A stretch of 64,000 bases of DNA from Pseudomonadota bacterium (GTDB lineage: Archaea; Thermoplasmatota; SW-10-69-26; JACQPN01; JAJPHT01). The DNA lies in assembly GCA_021325135.1 (NCBI GenBank), contig JAJPHT010000004.1, positions 1 to 64,000 of the forward strand, in the 5' to 3' direction. The translations under genes were made by a program, and so were the position numbers. The notes under the pieces are model-generated. The model did no database searches. It was given only the letters and a program-made list of their open reading frames with translations, and was not told the origin of the DNA. Positions within the stretch are counted from its first letter, which is position 1. Every line of letters starts with the position of its first letter. Shown piece after piece: positions 50,405 through 58,976 of the stretch.

Positions 50405-50981
50405 TGGGCCTCTTCGCCTGCCACTCTGCTTTCCTTTTCTGCAGGAAGAAGTCGGGCTCGCCGGGCCTCGGCTGCGGCTCCTGGAGACGCCAGAGGCGCA
50501 GCGCCTCCGACTCCTGCGCGGCCTCCTGCTTCGCCGCGGCCTCGGCGCCCGCCTCCTTCGCGGCGGCCATGGCGCGCGAGCCCAGGATGCCGCGCCACGC
50601 GGCGAGGAGCTTCTTCGCCTCGTCGTGGTTCTGGCCGCGCAGCGTGTAGTGCACGCCGTCGTCCTTGAAGTGGGCGAAGACGTTGAGGTCGTCGCGCCGG
50701 TAGATGCCCTTCTTGCCCTCGGTGTCCTCGCCCAGGTAGGACCACTTCATGCCGAGGTCCTTGATGGGCGCCTTGATGGCGTCCTTGTTGGGCTCGTAGA
50801 CGTCCATGGGGATGACGATGCTCTCCACGGGAAAGGAGGGGCCTTTGGCGGCGGCCTTCTGCGCAGGCGCCTTCTTCGCCGGGGCGGCGGCCTTCTTGGG
50901 GGCGGCCTGCTTCGCGGGCGCTTTTTTCGCGGGGGCCTTCTTCGCCGGCTCTTTTTTCACCGGTGCCTTCTTCGTGGCCAT
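50397..50981 (-). CDS. Protein with histone-H1-like Lys/Ala/Pro tail
   Basis: 194 aa. Residues 1-50 are an H1-like basic tail (MATKKAPVKKEPAKKAPAKK, APAKQAAPKKAAAPAKKAPA). A compact domain follows at about 55-140 (FPVESIVIPMDVYEPNKDAI, MKWSYLGEDTEGKKGIYRRD, VHYTLRGQNHDEAKKLLAAW), then an acidic helix and the end EWQAKRPKG. DNA or RNA binding through the tail is inferred; the domain is unknown to me. GTCTTTCC about 27 bp before the ATG is the promoter box. Part of this gene was duplicated at 49336-49485. Confidence 0.7.
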   Translation of the reverse strand: MATKKAPVKKEPAKKAPAKKAPAKQAAPKKAAAPAKKAPAQKAAAKGPSFPVESIVIPMDVYEPNKDAIKAPIKDLGMKWSYLGEDTEGKKGIYRRDDLNVFAHFKDDGVHYTLRGQNHDEAKKLLAAWRGILGSRAMAAAKEAGAEAAAKQEAAQESEALRLWRLQEPQPRPGEPDFFLQKRKAEWQAKRPKG

Positions 50982-51071
50982 CGCGCGGGGAGCGGGCGCG
51001 GGAGGAAAGACCCTTTCGAGCCCGGCGCACGCCGGCCCAACCCTTTTCGTGGCCCGGGCGCTGGGGCCCGC

Positions 51072-52220
51072 GTGAGCGACCGGCCCCTGAGCCTGGAGCA
51101 GGTCCGGCGCATGGCCATCGCCGCGCAGGGCTACGCCGCGCGCTTCCGCCGCGCCTCCGCGGACGAGGTCGCGGCCGCGGCGCGGCGCCTCTCGTGCGTG
51201 CAGCTTGACAGCATCGCGACCGTGGAGCGCAGCCACCGCATCGTGCTATCATCCCGCGCGGGCGCGCACGACGCGGCCACGCTCACGCGCCTGCTGGAGC
51301 GCGGCGAGGTCTTCGAGCACTGGGGCCACGAGGCGTCGATCCTGCCCGTGGAGGACTGGCCCCTCTTCCGCCGCCGGATGCGCGAGCGGCGGATCCACCA
51401 CTGGTGGGGCGACGTCATCGGGAGCGACCCCGCCCTCGCGCGCTCCGTGCTGCGCGCCATCGAGCGGAACGGCCCCATGGGCTCCGCGGACTTCGAAGGC
51501 CGGGGCGGGGGAGGCATGTGGAACCTCAAGCCCGAGAAGCGCATGCTCGACGCCCTCTGGACCGCGGGGAGGCTCGTCGTGAGCGGCCGGGACGGCTTCC
51601 AGCGCCGCTACGACCTCCCCGAGCGCGTCATCCCCGCCAGGTGGCGCGAGGCGCCCGTGCCCACGGAGGCCGAGGCGACGCGGGCGCTGGCGCTCAAGGC
51701 CATCCGCGCGCGGGGCGCCCTCACCGAGCGCGGCGTCGTGGAGCACTGGCGCATGGCCGGCGGCGTCAAGGCCGTGCAGCCCGCGCTGCGGCGGCTGGAG
51801 CGCGAGGGGGAGATCGTCCGCCTCGCGGTCGAGGACGGAGGGCCCGACGTGCTGGCGCCCGCGGAGGCGGACCTCGACCCGCCAGCCCCGCGCGCCGCCG
51901 TGCTGCTATCACCCTTCGACAACCTGCTCTGGGACCGGCCCTTCGCGCGGCGCGCGCTGGGGTTCGACCACCTCATCGAGGTCTACAAGAAGGGGCACCA
52001 GAGGCGATACGGCTACTACGTGCTGCCGCTGGTGGTGGGCGACCGGCTCGTGGGCCGCGCCGACGTGAAGTCCGACCGCGAGGCGGGCGCGCTTTGGGTG
52101 AAGGCGGTCCACCGCGAGCCCGGCGCGCGCTGGACCTCCGCGACGGAAGACGGCCTCGCCAGGGCGGCGGACCGTCTTGCGCGCAGCATCGGCCTCGCGG
52201 AGGTGCGGGGCCTCAGCTGA
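51072..52220 (+). CDS. AlkZ/YcaQ-like winged-helix DNA glycosylase
   Basis: 382 aa, winged-helix DNA-binding domain family that includes AlkZ and YcaQ, which remove alkylated or cross-linked bases. Characteristic segments: LSCVQLDSIATVERSHRIVL (carrying the QxD motif), VFEHWGHEASILP, RRRIHHWWGDV-like region, and ending LLSPFDNLLWDRPFARRALG with YKKGHQRRYGYYVLP. GTG 51072 lies 29 bp after CCCTTTTCG. Divergent from the H1-tail gene. Confidence 0.88.
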   Translation: MSDRPLSLEQVRRMAIAAQGYAARFRRASADEVAAAARRLSCVQLDSIATVERSHRIVLSSRAGAHDAATLTRLLERGEVFEHWGHEASILPVEDWPLFRRRMRERRIHHWWGDVIGSDPALARSVLRAIERNGPMGSADFEGRGGGGMWNLKPEKRMLDALWTAGRLVVSGRDGFQRRYDLPERVIPARWREAPVPTEAEATRALALKAIRARGALTERGVVEHWRMAGGVKAVQPALRRLEREGEIVRLAVEDGGPDVLAPAEADLDPPAPRAAVLLSPFDNLLWDRPFARRALGFDHLIEVYKKGHQRRYGYYVLPLVVGDRLVGRADVKSDREAGALWVKAVHREPGARWTSATEDGLARAADRLARSIGLAEVRGLS

Positions 52221-52491
52221 TGTCGGGCACGCAGGCGATGGACCCGGCCGCGTCGTAGACGCACGCCAGCTGGTCCCACTCGCAGGGCGGGTGGTTCTCG
52301 ATGCACACGCCGATGGCCGTCTCGACGCAGACGGAGTCCGCCGACGAGGGGAGCGCGCAGACGACGCCCGCGCACCGGCTGGTCGCGTTGGTGCACGCCA
52401 GCGGCGGGATGGCCCCCGACGCCGCGACAACGGGGAGCAGCGCGGTGGTGAGAGCCAGGGAAGCGGCGACGAGGAACAGCGTGGATCGCAA
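52213..52491 (-). CDS. Small exported cysteine-rich protein
   Basis: 92 aa. TTG start at 52491, chosen because GGAG lies 6 nt upstream; a GTG four codons earlier overlaps that site. The signal peptide ends near VVAASG. The mature 65 residues hold eight cysteines (CTNATSRCAGVVC, VCVETAIGVCIENHPPC, ACVYDAAGSIAC), probably four disulfides. Its 3' end overlaps the glycosylase gene by 8 bp. Could be a surface peptide or inhibitor; unknown. Confidence 0.65.
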   Translation of the reverse strand: MRSTLFLVAASLALTTALLPVVAASGAIPPLACTNATSRCAGVVCALPSSADSVCVETAIGVCIENHPPCEWDQLACVYDAAGSIACVPDIS

Positions 52492-52918
52492 GGTGATCTC
52501 CACGGCGGGACGGCCCCCACCCCAGATGAGCCCCGTGCCCGCGCAACCGATGGGCTCTCTCGCGCGGACTCGCTCACCGGTCCAACGCGAGCGAAGGGGG
52601 AAAGGGGAATGGCGCGTCCGTGGTGAGGATGCCCGCTCCCGGGTTCGCCCCTCCATGGGATTCTCCCGCCAGAAGGCCCGCCCGCGCGCGCCGAGGGCCA
52701 CGCCACCGGGCAGGAACCCCGGGGAAAAATCCCTTGGGCGGGCGATGCCGGGCCGGGTCCCGGCGGAGATGTGCAGGAGGGATGCTCGTGAAGGCGCTCC
52801 GCAAGGGCATTCCTCGTCATCGGCCCGGTAACGGGGCCTGAGTGACCCTCTTCCGGTCATCGCGCCGTGGCGGGGACGGCGGGCCTGGCATTTCAACCAA
52901 TGCGGCCCAGCGTGGGGC
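52492..52918. other. 427-bp region without a supported gene
   Basis: GC-rich, with one AT island GGAAAAATCC near 52722-52731. A 19-codon basic frame preceded by GGAGG starts at ATG 52782, too short to call. No RNA gene fold recognised. Confidence 0.4.
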
Positions 52919-52926
52919 GTATATAG
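52919..52926 (+). promoter_or_regulatory. TATA box of the 7-TM protein gene
   Basis: GTATATAG, centred 27 bp before the ATG at 52949; a canonical archaeal core promoter giving a leaderless transcript. Confidence 0.8.
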
Positions 52927-52948
52927 GAGGTGGAGGGAGGCCCTTGCG

Positions 52949-53809
52949 ATGCTCAGCGCGCTCCAGGGCGTGACGGCGGCGCTCTACGTCGCGGTGGCCC
53001 CGTTGTGCGCCGCGGTGGGCGTGGCGCTGGCGCGGCGCCGGATGGCGGACGCCGCCTCGCGGCGCGCGGTGCGGCTCTTCGCGGTCTTCTGGCTGGCCCT
53101 GGCGGCGGACGCGCTGCTGGGTGCCCTGGAGCTTGCGCTGGTGGGCGCGGGCTTCGCGTCGGCGGGGCTTGCCCTGGGCTTCAGCGTCGTGGCGTTCCTG
53201 GCGGTGTCGCTCATGATGTGGGGCCTGCTCCACTACCTGCTGTTCCTCTTCACGGGGCGCCCTGGGTGGCTCTGGCCGCTGGCGGCGTTCTACGCGCTGG
53301 CGTTCGCGACCAGCGTCGTCCTCGTCGCCTCCTGGGAGCCCACCGGCCTGGAGCCCACGCGCTGGGGCGTGGAGGTGGACTACGCCGCGCAGCCGACGCC
53401 GGCCGCGGGCCTCTTCCTCTCCCTGGCGTTCCTGCTGCCGCCCATCCTGGGCGCCCTGGCCTACGGGAGCTTCCTGCCCCGCGTCGGCGACGCCACGCGG
53501 CGCTATCGCATCGCCCTCGTCTCGGGCGGCATCTTCCTCTGGTTCGCGACGTCGGTCGTGCTGGGGGCCCGCCCGCTGGCGGACGACGACGCCGTGCAGG
53601 GGATCGGGCGCCTGGTCACCCTCGTCTCCATCCTGGCCGTGGCCGCGGCCTACTTCCCGCCCCCCTTCGCGCGCCGCCGCTGGGGCATCGAGAGCCTCGC
53701 GGACGAGGGGGGCCACGCGCCGCGGCCGGGCCTCGACGGCCCCGAGGAGCAGAAGCGCAAGGCCGCGCGGGCCGCCCACCTCCAGAACCGCGTCCGCGAC
53801 CTCATCTGA
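52949..53809 (+). CDS. Seven-helix membrane protein, unknown
   Basis: 286 aa with about seven hydrophobic helices (LYVAVAPLCAAVGVALA, VFWLALAADALLGALELALV, FSVVAFLAVSLMMWGLL and four more) and a basic cytoplasmic tail (EEQKRKAARAAHLQNRVRD). The layout recalls the 7TM sensor part of some histidine kinases, but no kinase domain is attached. Start fixed by the TATA box. Confidence 0.7.
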   Translation: MLSALQGVTAALYVAVAPLCAAVGVALARRRMADAASRRAVRLFAVFWLALAADALLGALELALVGAGFASAGLALGFSVVAFLAVSLMMWGLLHYLLFLFTGRPGWLWPLAAFYALAFATSVVLVASWEPTGLEPTRWGVEVDYAAQPTPAAGLFLSLAFLLPPILGALAYGSFLPRVGDATRRYRIALVSGGIFLWFATSVVLGARPLADDDAVQGIGRLVTLVSILAVAAAYFPPPFARRRWGIESLADEGGHAPRPGLDGPEEQKRKAARAAHLQNRVRDLI

Positions 53810-53820
53810 GCGCGGCAAAC

Positions 53821-53829
53821 CCTTAACTT
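53821..53829 (+). promoter_or_regulatory. TATA-like box of the Mrp gene
   Basis: CCTTAACTT, centred 27 bp before the ATG at 53852. Confidence 0.65.
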
Positions 53830-53851
53830 GGGGACCCGGCTTGGGCGCACC

Positions 53852-54778
53852 ATGCCCCTTCCCACGGCCCCGGCGCGCGGCGGCTCGCTTCCCGTCCAGA
53901 CCGCGGGGCAGGCGCAGGCGGCCAACCTCCAGCAGGACCGCATGGCGCAGCAGTTCCGTCTCCGCATGGCCATCGCGGACAACCTGAAGCGCATCAAGCA
54001 CACGATCATCGTGATGTCGGGCAAGGGCGGCGTGGGCAAGACCACCGTCGCCGTCAACGTCGCGGCGGCCTTCGCGGCGAAGGGGTGGAAGGTCGGTCTC
54101 CTCGACCTCGACCTCACCAACCCCAACGTGCCCATCATGCTGGACCTGGAGGGGGCGAAGCCCGGCGGCCACAGCGAGGACATCAAGCCCGTGGACGTGC
54201 CCGCGCCCAATGGCAGCGGCGGCTTCCTGCGGGTGATGAGCACTGAGTTCTTCCTCCAGGGCAAGGAGAGCGCGATCATCTGGCGCGGCCCCATCAAGAT
54301 GAACGTCATCAACCAGCTCCTGGGCAACGTCGACTGGGGCGAGCTGGACCTCCTGGTGTGCGACCTGCCTCCGGGCACCAGCGACGAGCCGCTCACCATC
54401 GCGCAGCTTCTGCGCGACGCGGATGGCGTGGTGCTGGTCACGACGCCCCAGGCGGTCGCCATCCTGGACGTGACCAAGAGCCTGCAGTTCGCGCGCAGCA
54501 TGGAGCTGCCCGTGCTGGGGATCGTGGAGAACATGGGCACCTTCGTGTGCCCGCACTGCGGCGAGCCGACGCCCATCTTCGGCGAGGGCGGCGCAGCGGC
54601 GCTCGCGCAGAAGGCCGGCGTCGACCTCCTGGGCAGCATCCCCCTGGAGCCCAGCGTGCAGCAGAGCGCGCAGAAGGGCGTCCCCTACGTCTGGAGCGAC
54701 GCGTCCAGCGCCACGGGCAAGGCGTTCGCGGCGACCCTCGCGGCGCTGGAGACGAAGCTGGCCCGCCCGGAGCCCTAA
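53852..54778 (+). CDS. Mrp/NBP35-family P-loop ATPase
   Basis: 308 aa. Iron-sulfur cluster carrier involved in maturing Fe-S proteins. The deviant Walker A motif is MSGKGGVGKTT (residues 55-65), switch II is DLPPGTSDEPLT, and the cluster-binding CxxC is in FVCPHCGEPTP. A Gln/Ala-rich N-terminal tail of about 45 residues (TAGQAQAANLQQDRMAQQF) precedes the domain. ATG 53852 agrees with the TATA-like box. Confidence 0.93.
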   Translation: MPLPTAPARGGSLPVQTAGQAQAANLQQDRMAQQFRLRMAIADNLKRIKHTIIVMSGKGGVGKTTVAVNVAAAFAAKGWKVGLLDLDLTNPNVPIMLDLEGAKPGGHSEDIKPVDVPAPNGSGGFLRVMSTEFFLQGKESAIIWRGPIKMNVINQLLGNVDWGELDLLVCDLPPGTSDEPLTIAQLLRDADGVVLVTTPQAVAILDVTKSLQFARSMELPVLGIVENMGTFVCPHCGEPTPIFGEGGAAALAQKAGVDLLGSIPLEPSVQQSAQKGVPYVWSDASSATGKAFAATLAALETKLARPEP

Positions 54779-54844
54779 GGCGGGCCGCGGCGAGCCCCCG
54801 CGTAGCCGCAAACGCCATCCGTCCAGCAGCGGGCGAAGGGGGGC

Positions 54845-55888
54845 GTGGCCGACGACGGCGAGCGAAACCGCAGGCGCTCCTCGCGCTTCCTCGTCGCGCT
54901 GGTGGCGCTCATCGGCGTCGCGGGGTTCGTGCTCCTGAAGCCCATCGTCTCGGGCGTCACGTTCGGCCTCGTCGTCGGCTTCCTCCTCCAGCGCCCCTAC
55001 CAGCGCGTCTCGCGGCGGCTTCGCGCGCCCCGGCTGGTGGCTGTGGGGTTCGTCGCGCTGCTTTGCATCGCCCTCGACGTGCCCCTCTTCGTGCTGGGCT
55101 GGCGGCTCGTGACCGAGATCCGCGGCTTCGTGGACGCGGCGCGCGACCCCGGCTTCGGGCCCTCCCTCGCGCACGGCCTCGTGCGGCTGGGCGTGCCGCC
55201 CGATGCAGCGGGCGCCTTCGTGCAGCAGGCCAGCGCCGACGCCATGGCCTGGCTGCACGGCGCGACGCTCCCCACGCTGGGCTTCGTGGGCGCGCTGCTC
55301 ATGAACGCGGGCGTGTTCCTTTTCGTCCTCTACTACACGCTCGTGAGCGGGCCCCGCTTCGTCAAGTGGGTCCTCGACGCCCTGCCCCTTCCCGAGCGGC
55401 ACGCGAGGCATCTCGTGGAGGCGGTGGCCGACCGCATGCGGAACCTCTTCCTGGGCACGTTCCTCGTCGCGACCTGCCTGGGCATCCTCTCGGGGGTCGC
55501 CTGGTGGCTGGCGGGCTTCCCCGACCCCGTCTTCTGGGGCGCGGTCATGACCGTGCTCAACCTCATCCCCGCGCTGGGCATGGGCCTCGTCGCCATCCCC
55601 GCCGGCGCCATCGCCATCCTCAACGGGCGCGTCGTCGCGGGCGTCGCGATCCTCGCATGGGCGTTCCTGCTCTCGCCCCTGGTGGGCAACGCGATCCGCG
55701 CCGTCTTCGTGGGGAAGACCGAGGGCGTCCACCCCATCCTCGTGCTCGTGGGCACCGTCGGCGGAGTCGCGCTCTTCGGGCCGGCGGGCATCCTGCTGGG
55801 GCCCCTCGTCCTGAGCATGCTCGACCCCGTGCTCGCGGAGTGGGAGAGCCTGCGCGAGCCGCGCGAGGGATTCCCCCACGCGGAGTGA
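54845..55888 (+). CDS. AI-2E family membrane protein
   Basis: 347 aa with the eight-helix pattern of the AI-2E/UPF0118 family: two N-terminal helices (FLVALVALIGVAGFVLL, GVTFGLVVGFLLQRPYQRVS), a long extracytoplasmic amphipathic region with HGLVRLGVPPDAAGAF, and conserved GILSGVAWWLAGFPDPVFWG, LNLIPALGMG and GPAGILLGPLVLSML. Transport substrate in archaea unknown. GTG 54845; the gene follows the Mrp gene by 66 bp. Confidence 0.85.
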   Translation: MADDGERNRRRSSRFLVALVALIGVAGFVLLKPIVSGVTFGLVVGFLLQRPYQRVSRRLRAPRLVAVGFVALLCIALDVPLFVLGWRLVTEIRGFVDAARDPGFGPSLAHGLVRLGVPPDAAGAFVQQASADAMAWLHGATLPTLGFVGALLMNAGVFLFVLYYTLVSGPRFVKWVLDALPLPERHARHLVEAVADRMRNLFLGTFLVATCLGILSGVAWWLAGFPDPVFWGAVMTVLNLIPALGMGLVAIPAGAIAILNGRVVAGVAILAWAFLLSPLVGNAIRAVFVGKTEGVHPILVLVGTVGGVALFGPAGILLGPLVLSMLDPVLAEWESLREPREGFPHAE

Positions 55889-55934
55889 ACCCGGAGGCGC
55901 AATCCTCTAAGGGCCCGGGGCCCGTCTCCGAGGC

Positions 55935-57068
55935 ATGCCCTTCCACCTGACCGCCGACCAGGACCTCATCCGCAAGACGGTCCGCGAGATCGCCGGCGCG
56001 TTCGAAGGGAAGCCCGCCGACGACCTCGACCGCGAGCGCGCGTTCCCCAAGGAGCAGATCAAGGCCCTCGGCCAGCTTGGCCTCGCGGGCATGCTCGTCC
56101 CCGCGGAGCTGGGCGGCCCGGGCACCGACGCGGTGAGCTTCGTCCTCGCGCTGGAGGAGGTGGCCCGCGCCAGCGGCGTCGTGGCGCTCGTCCTCAACAA
56201 CCTCAACGCGCTGGGCACGTTCCCGCTGGCCACCAGGGGCACGCAGGAGGCGCGCGACCGCTTCCTCCCCCAGGCCCTTGCCGGCGAGACCTTCCTCGCG
56301 TGGGCCCTCACGGAGCCGCAGGCCGGCACCGACCTGGGCGGCGTCGCGACGCGCGCTGCGAAGAAGGGGGACGCCTACGTGCTCAACGGCCTCAAGAGCT
56401 TCGTCGTGGGCGCCTCCGACGCCAGCGCGATCCTCGTCTTCGCGCGGACCTCGGAGAAGGACGGCCTCACGGCGTTCGTCGTCCCCGCCTCCGCGAAGGG
56501 CGTGCGGATCGCGCCCCCCGAGCGCACCATGGCGCTGCGCGGCAGCGACATGGCGCAGGTCTTCCTTAAGGACGTGGAGGTCCCCGCCGCGCTCCGCCTG
56601 GGCGACGAGGGGAGCGGCACGGCCCTCGCCGCGCAGTGCAACGAGCTGGCCTCCCTGGGCGCGGCCGCCATCGCGGTGGGCGTCATGCAGGCCTCGCTGG
56701 AGGACGCCATCGAGTACGCGGGCCAGCGCGAGCAGTTCCGCCTTCCGCTCAAGCAGTTCCAGGCCATCCAGTTCCTCGTCTCGCAGCTGGACGTGGAGCT
56801 TCGCGCCTCGCGCCTCCTCGCGTGGGCCGCCGCCGACCTGCGCGACCGCGGCGAGGACGCCTCCGCCGCCATCGCCGCGGCCAAGCTCTACGCCGGCGAG
56901 GCCGCCAAGCTCGTGACGCAGAAGAGCATCCGCATCCACGGCGGCGCGGGCTTCATGCGCGAGCTTCCCGTGGAGCGGTTCAACCGCGACGCGCGGGCCC
57001 TCAGCGTCTACGCCGGCACGGCCGAGGCCGAGCGCGCCATCCTGGCGGCGAAGGCGCTGGGGCTCTGA
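55935..57068 (+). CDS. Acyl-CoA dehydrogenase-family protein
   Basis: 377 aa flavoprotein fold: AWALTEPQAGTDLGGVAT, GLKSFVVGASDAS, MALRGSDMAQVF, and the C-terminal IRIHGGAGFMRELPVERFNR. Expected reaction: alpha-beta desaturation of an acyl-CoA. The usual catalytic Glu in the YEGT motif is Ala here (VYAGTAEAER), and I see no Glu at the alternative isovaleryl/long-chain position either. It may use another base or do a different reaction. ATG 55935 is preceded by CTCTAAGG about 28 bp upstream. Confidence 0.88.
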   Translation: MPFHLTADQDLIRKTVREIAGAFEGKPADDLDRERAFPKEQIKALGQLGLAGMLVPAELGGPGTDAVSFVLALEEVARASGVVALVLNNLNALGTFPLATRGTQEARDRFLPQALAGETFLAWALTEPQAGTDLGGVATRAAKKGDAYVLNGLKSFVVGASDASAILVFARTSEKDGLTAFVVPASAKGVRIAPPERTMALRGSDMAQVFLKDVEVPAALRLGDEGSGTALAAQCNELASLGAAAIAVGVMQASLEDAIEYAGQREQFRLPLKQFQAIQFLVSQLDVELRASRLLAWAAADLRDRGEDASAAIAAAKLYAGEAAKLVTQKSIRIHGGAGFMRELPVERFNRDARALSVYAGTAEAERAILAAKALGL

Positions 57069-57181
57069 GAGAAGGAGCGTGACCCGCCCGCCAGCGTCCT
57101 GCGCTCATCGGCCAGCGCTCCAGGGTGAGCCGGAGCGCCGGGTCCTCGCAGGGTGAGGGCGGCGGGCGGGGTCGGATGATC

Positions 57182-57934
57182 TCAATCCTTGCGGCGGACG
57201 AGCACGGCCAGCGCGACCGCGGCGGCGACCACGAGGGGGATCTCGGGGCCGGGCACGCCCAGGAACTTCCCCTTGGAGGCCTCGGTGGGCGTGGGGTTCT
57301 CGTCGCCCACGGTGGTGGAGACGGGCGTGGACGTGACGGGGGTCGACGTCTCGGGCGTCGTGTTCACGGGCGTCGAGGAGACGGGGGTCGTGGGCGTGGG
57401 GGTGACGTTGCCGGTCGACGCGGTGAGGGCCTGCGTCGAGACGTTGACGACGCCCGTCGCGGTGTCGAACGTACCCTGGGGGTTGTTGGCGTCAGGAGTC
57501 GGCTGGCAGCCGGTGTTCCCATCGAAGGTGGCGGTGACCTTCGCCGTGCCGTTGCCCAGGCCGCTGCTCACGAGGGTGAGGTTCACGGGGGCCTGGCCGC
57601 TCCACGCCGCGGTGGCGTGGTTGTTGGTGGCGCCCGTGGGGTTGTTGGGGTCCACGTCGGCGGGGATGGTGAACTTCACGCTGGTGACGTTCAGGCTCGC
57701 CGTGATGGGGCCATCGGGCGTCACCGCGAGCGCCACGGTGGCCGTCCCGGGGGCCTGGCAGAAGAAGCCCGAGTCGATCTGGAGGTTGATGGTGATGGGG
57801 ACGGACTGCGTGGTGGAGTCCGTGAAGTAGACGATGGCGTTGGGACCCGACAGGCTGAGGTGGGTCGTGACGGCAGCGGCGGTCGGGAGGACGAGCAGAG
57901 CCGCGATGAGCAGCCCAGCAGCCAGGAGGCGCAT
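57182..57934 (-). CDS. Exported protein with C-terminal sorting-like anchor
   Basis: 250 aa. Signal peptide MRLLAAGLLIAALLVLPTAA, one beta domain (LSLSGPNAIVYFTDSTTQSV, then GNGTAKVTATFDGNTGC). A Thr/Pro/Ser stalk follows (TPTPTTPVSSTPVNTTPETS), then FLGVPGPE, a hydrophobic helix and RRKD. That tripartite end resembles archaeosortase targets (PGF/PEF-CTERM), although the motif VPGPE is not a standard one I can name. Homologous to the exported protein at 58941-59555. TTTTTGAAGG lies about 24 bp upstream of the ATG. Confidence 0.78.
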   Translation of the reverse strand: MRLLAAGLLIAALLVLPTAAAVTTHLSLSGPNAIVYFTDSTTQSVPITINLQIDSGFFCQAPGTATVALAVTPDGPITASLNVTSVKFTIPADVDPNNPTGATNNHATAAWSGQAPVNLTLVSSGLGNGTAKVTATFDGNTGCQPTPDANNPQGTFDTATGVVNVSTQALTASTGNVTPTPTTPVSSTPVNTTPETSTPVTSTPVSTTVGDENPTPTEASKGKFLGVPGPEIPLVVAAAVALAVLVRRKD

Positions 57935-58028
57935 GACCGGGGACCATCAACTCCTTCAAAAACCCCTTCGGTGCGGTCGTCAAAGCGATGGCCCAAACGC
58001 CCTTGCCAGGCCGCCCCCCTGCCAGGCC

Positions 58029-58976
58029 GTGCGGATCGCCGTGCTAGGGGCAGGGGCCGTGGGCTGCGCCCTGGGGGCCGGCCTGGCCCGCGTGGCGGAG
58101 GTCCGCCTGGTGGCCCGGGGCGATCACCTGGCGGCGCTCCAGCGGGACGGCCTCCTCCTGGACGGCCGGAGGGTGCGCCTCCCGGCCGCGGAGCGCCTGG
58201 AGCCGGGGGCCAACCTGGTGATCGCGGCCGTGAAGACCCAGGACCTGGACGGTGCCCTGGCGGCCTCCCGGGGGGCGCTGGGCCAGGCGCGCGTCCTCAC
58301 GATCCAGAACGGCCTGGCCGCCGAGGGGATCGCCGCCCGGCACGTCCCCGCGGAGCGCGTGGTGGGGTGCGTCACGGCCCTGGACGCCGAGATGCTGGAG
58401 CCGGGGGTCGTGACCGTGGGGCGCGTGGGCGGGCTCGTGCTCTCCGGCGCGCCCGACGTGGCGGCGCTCCTCTCCCAAGCTGGCTTCCCCACGAGGGTCA
58501 GCGCCAACTTCGCGGGCGCGCGCTGGACGAAGCTCCTGGTCAACCTCAACAACGCCCTCCTGGCCGCCACGGGCCTCACGGCGCAGGAGGCCTACGCGCG
58601 GCGCGACCTGCCGCGGCTCTCGGTGCGGCTGGTCAGGGAGGGGCTCGCCGTCGCGCGGGCCGAGGGGGTCCGCCTGGAGCGCATCCCGTGGGCGGACCCG
58701 CGGCAGGTGGCGCTCCTCGCGCGGCTCCCCGAGGAGTGGGCCGCCCGCCTCCTGGCCGCGCGGGTGCGGCGCGACGCGGGGAGCGTCCCCCTGCGCGGCT
58801 CGACCCAGCAGAGCCTCCTGAGGGGCCGCAGCGTGGAGGTCGCGTGGCTCAACGGGGAGGTGGTCGCGCGGGGGCGGCGTCTCGGGGTCCCGACGCCGGC
58901 CAACGAGGCCATGGTCGCCGCGGTGGAGCGGGTCGCGGCCTCAGGGGAGCCCGTCCCGCCCGCGGCGCTCGCCTAG
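58029..58976 (+). CDS. panE: 2-dehydropantoate 2-reductase
   Basis: 315 aa. Reduces ketopantoate to pantoate with NADPH, in CoA synthesis. N-terminal Rossmann motif IAVLGAGAVGCALGAGLA, AAVKTQDLD, IQNGLAAEG, catalytic Lys in ARWTKLLVNLNNALLAATG and C-terminal SVPLRGSTQQSLLRGRSVEV. GTG 58029 starts the Rossmann strand directly. Its 3' end overlaps the convergent exported-protein gene by 36 bp. Confidence 0.9.
   Translation: MRIAVLGAGAVGCALGAGLARVAEVRLVARGDHLAALQRDGLLLDGRRVRLPAAERLEPGANLVIAAVKTQDLDGALAASRGALGQARVLTIQNGLAAEGIAARHVPAERVVGCVTALDAEMLEPGVVTVGRVGGLVLSGAPDVAALLSQAGFPTRVSANFAGARWTKLLVNLNNALLAATGLTAQEAYARRDLPRLSVRLVREGLAVARAEGVRLERIPWADPRQVALLARLPEEWAARLLAARVRRDAGSVPLRGSTQQSLLRGRSVEVAWLNGEVVARGRRLGVPTPANEAMVAAVERVAASGEPVPPAALA

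Noticed and set aside
52640..52670. GGGTTCGCCCC resembling a tRNA T-arm
   Set aside because: The T-loop lacks the invariant A after TTC and no acceptor or anticodon stem can be paired around it.
52817..55879. A 1020-codon open frame on the minus strand
   Set aside because: Antisense to the 7-TM, Mrp and AI-2E-family genes, with charged low-complexity composition and no domain.
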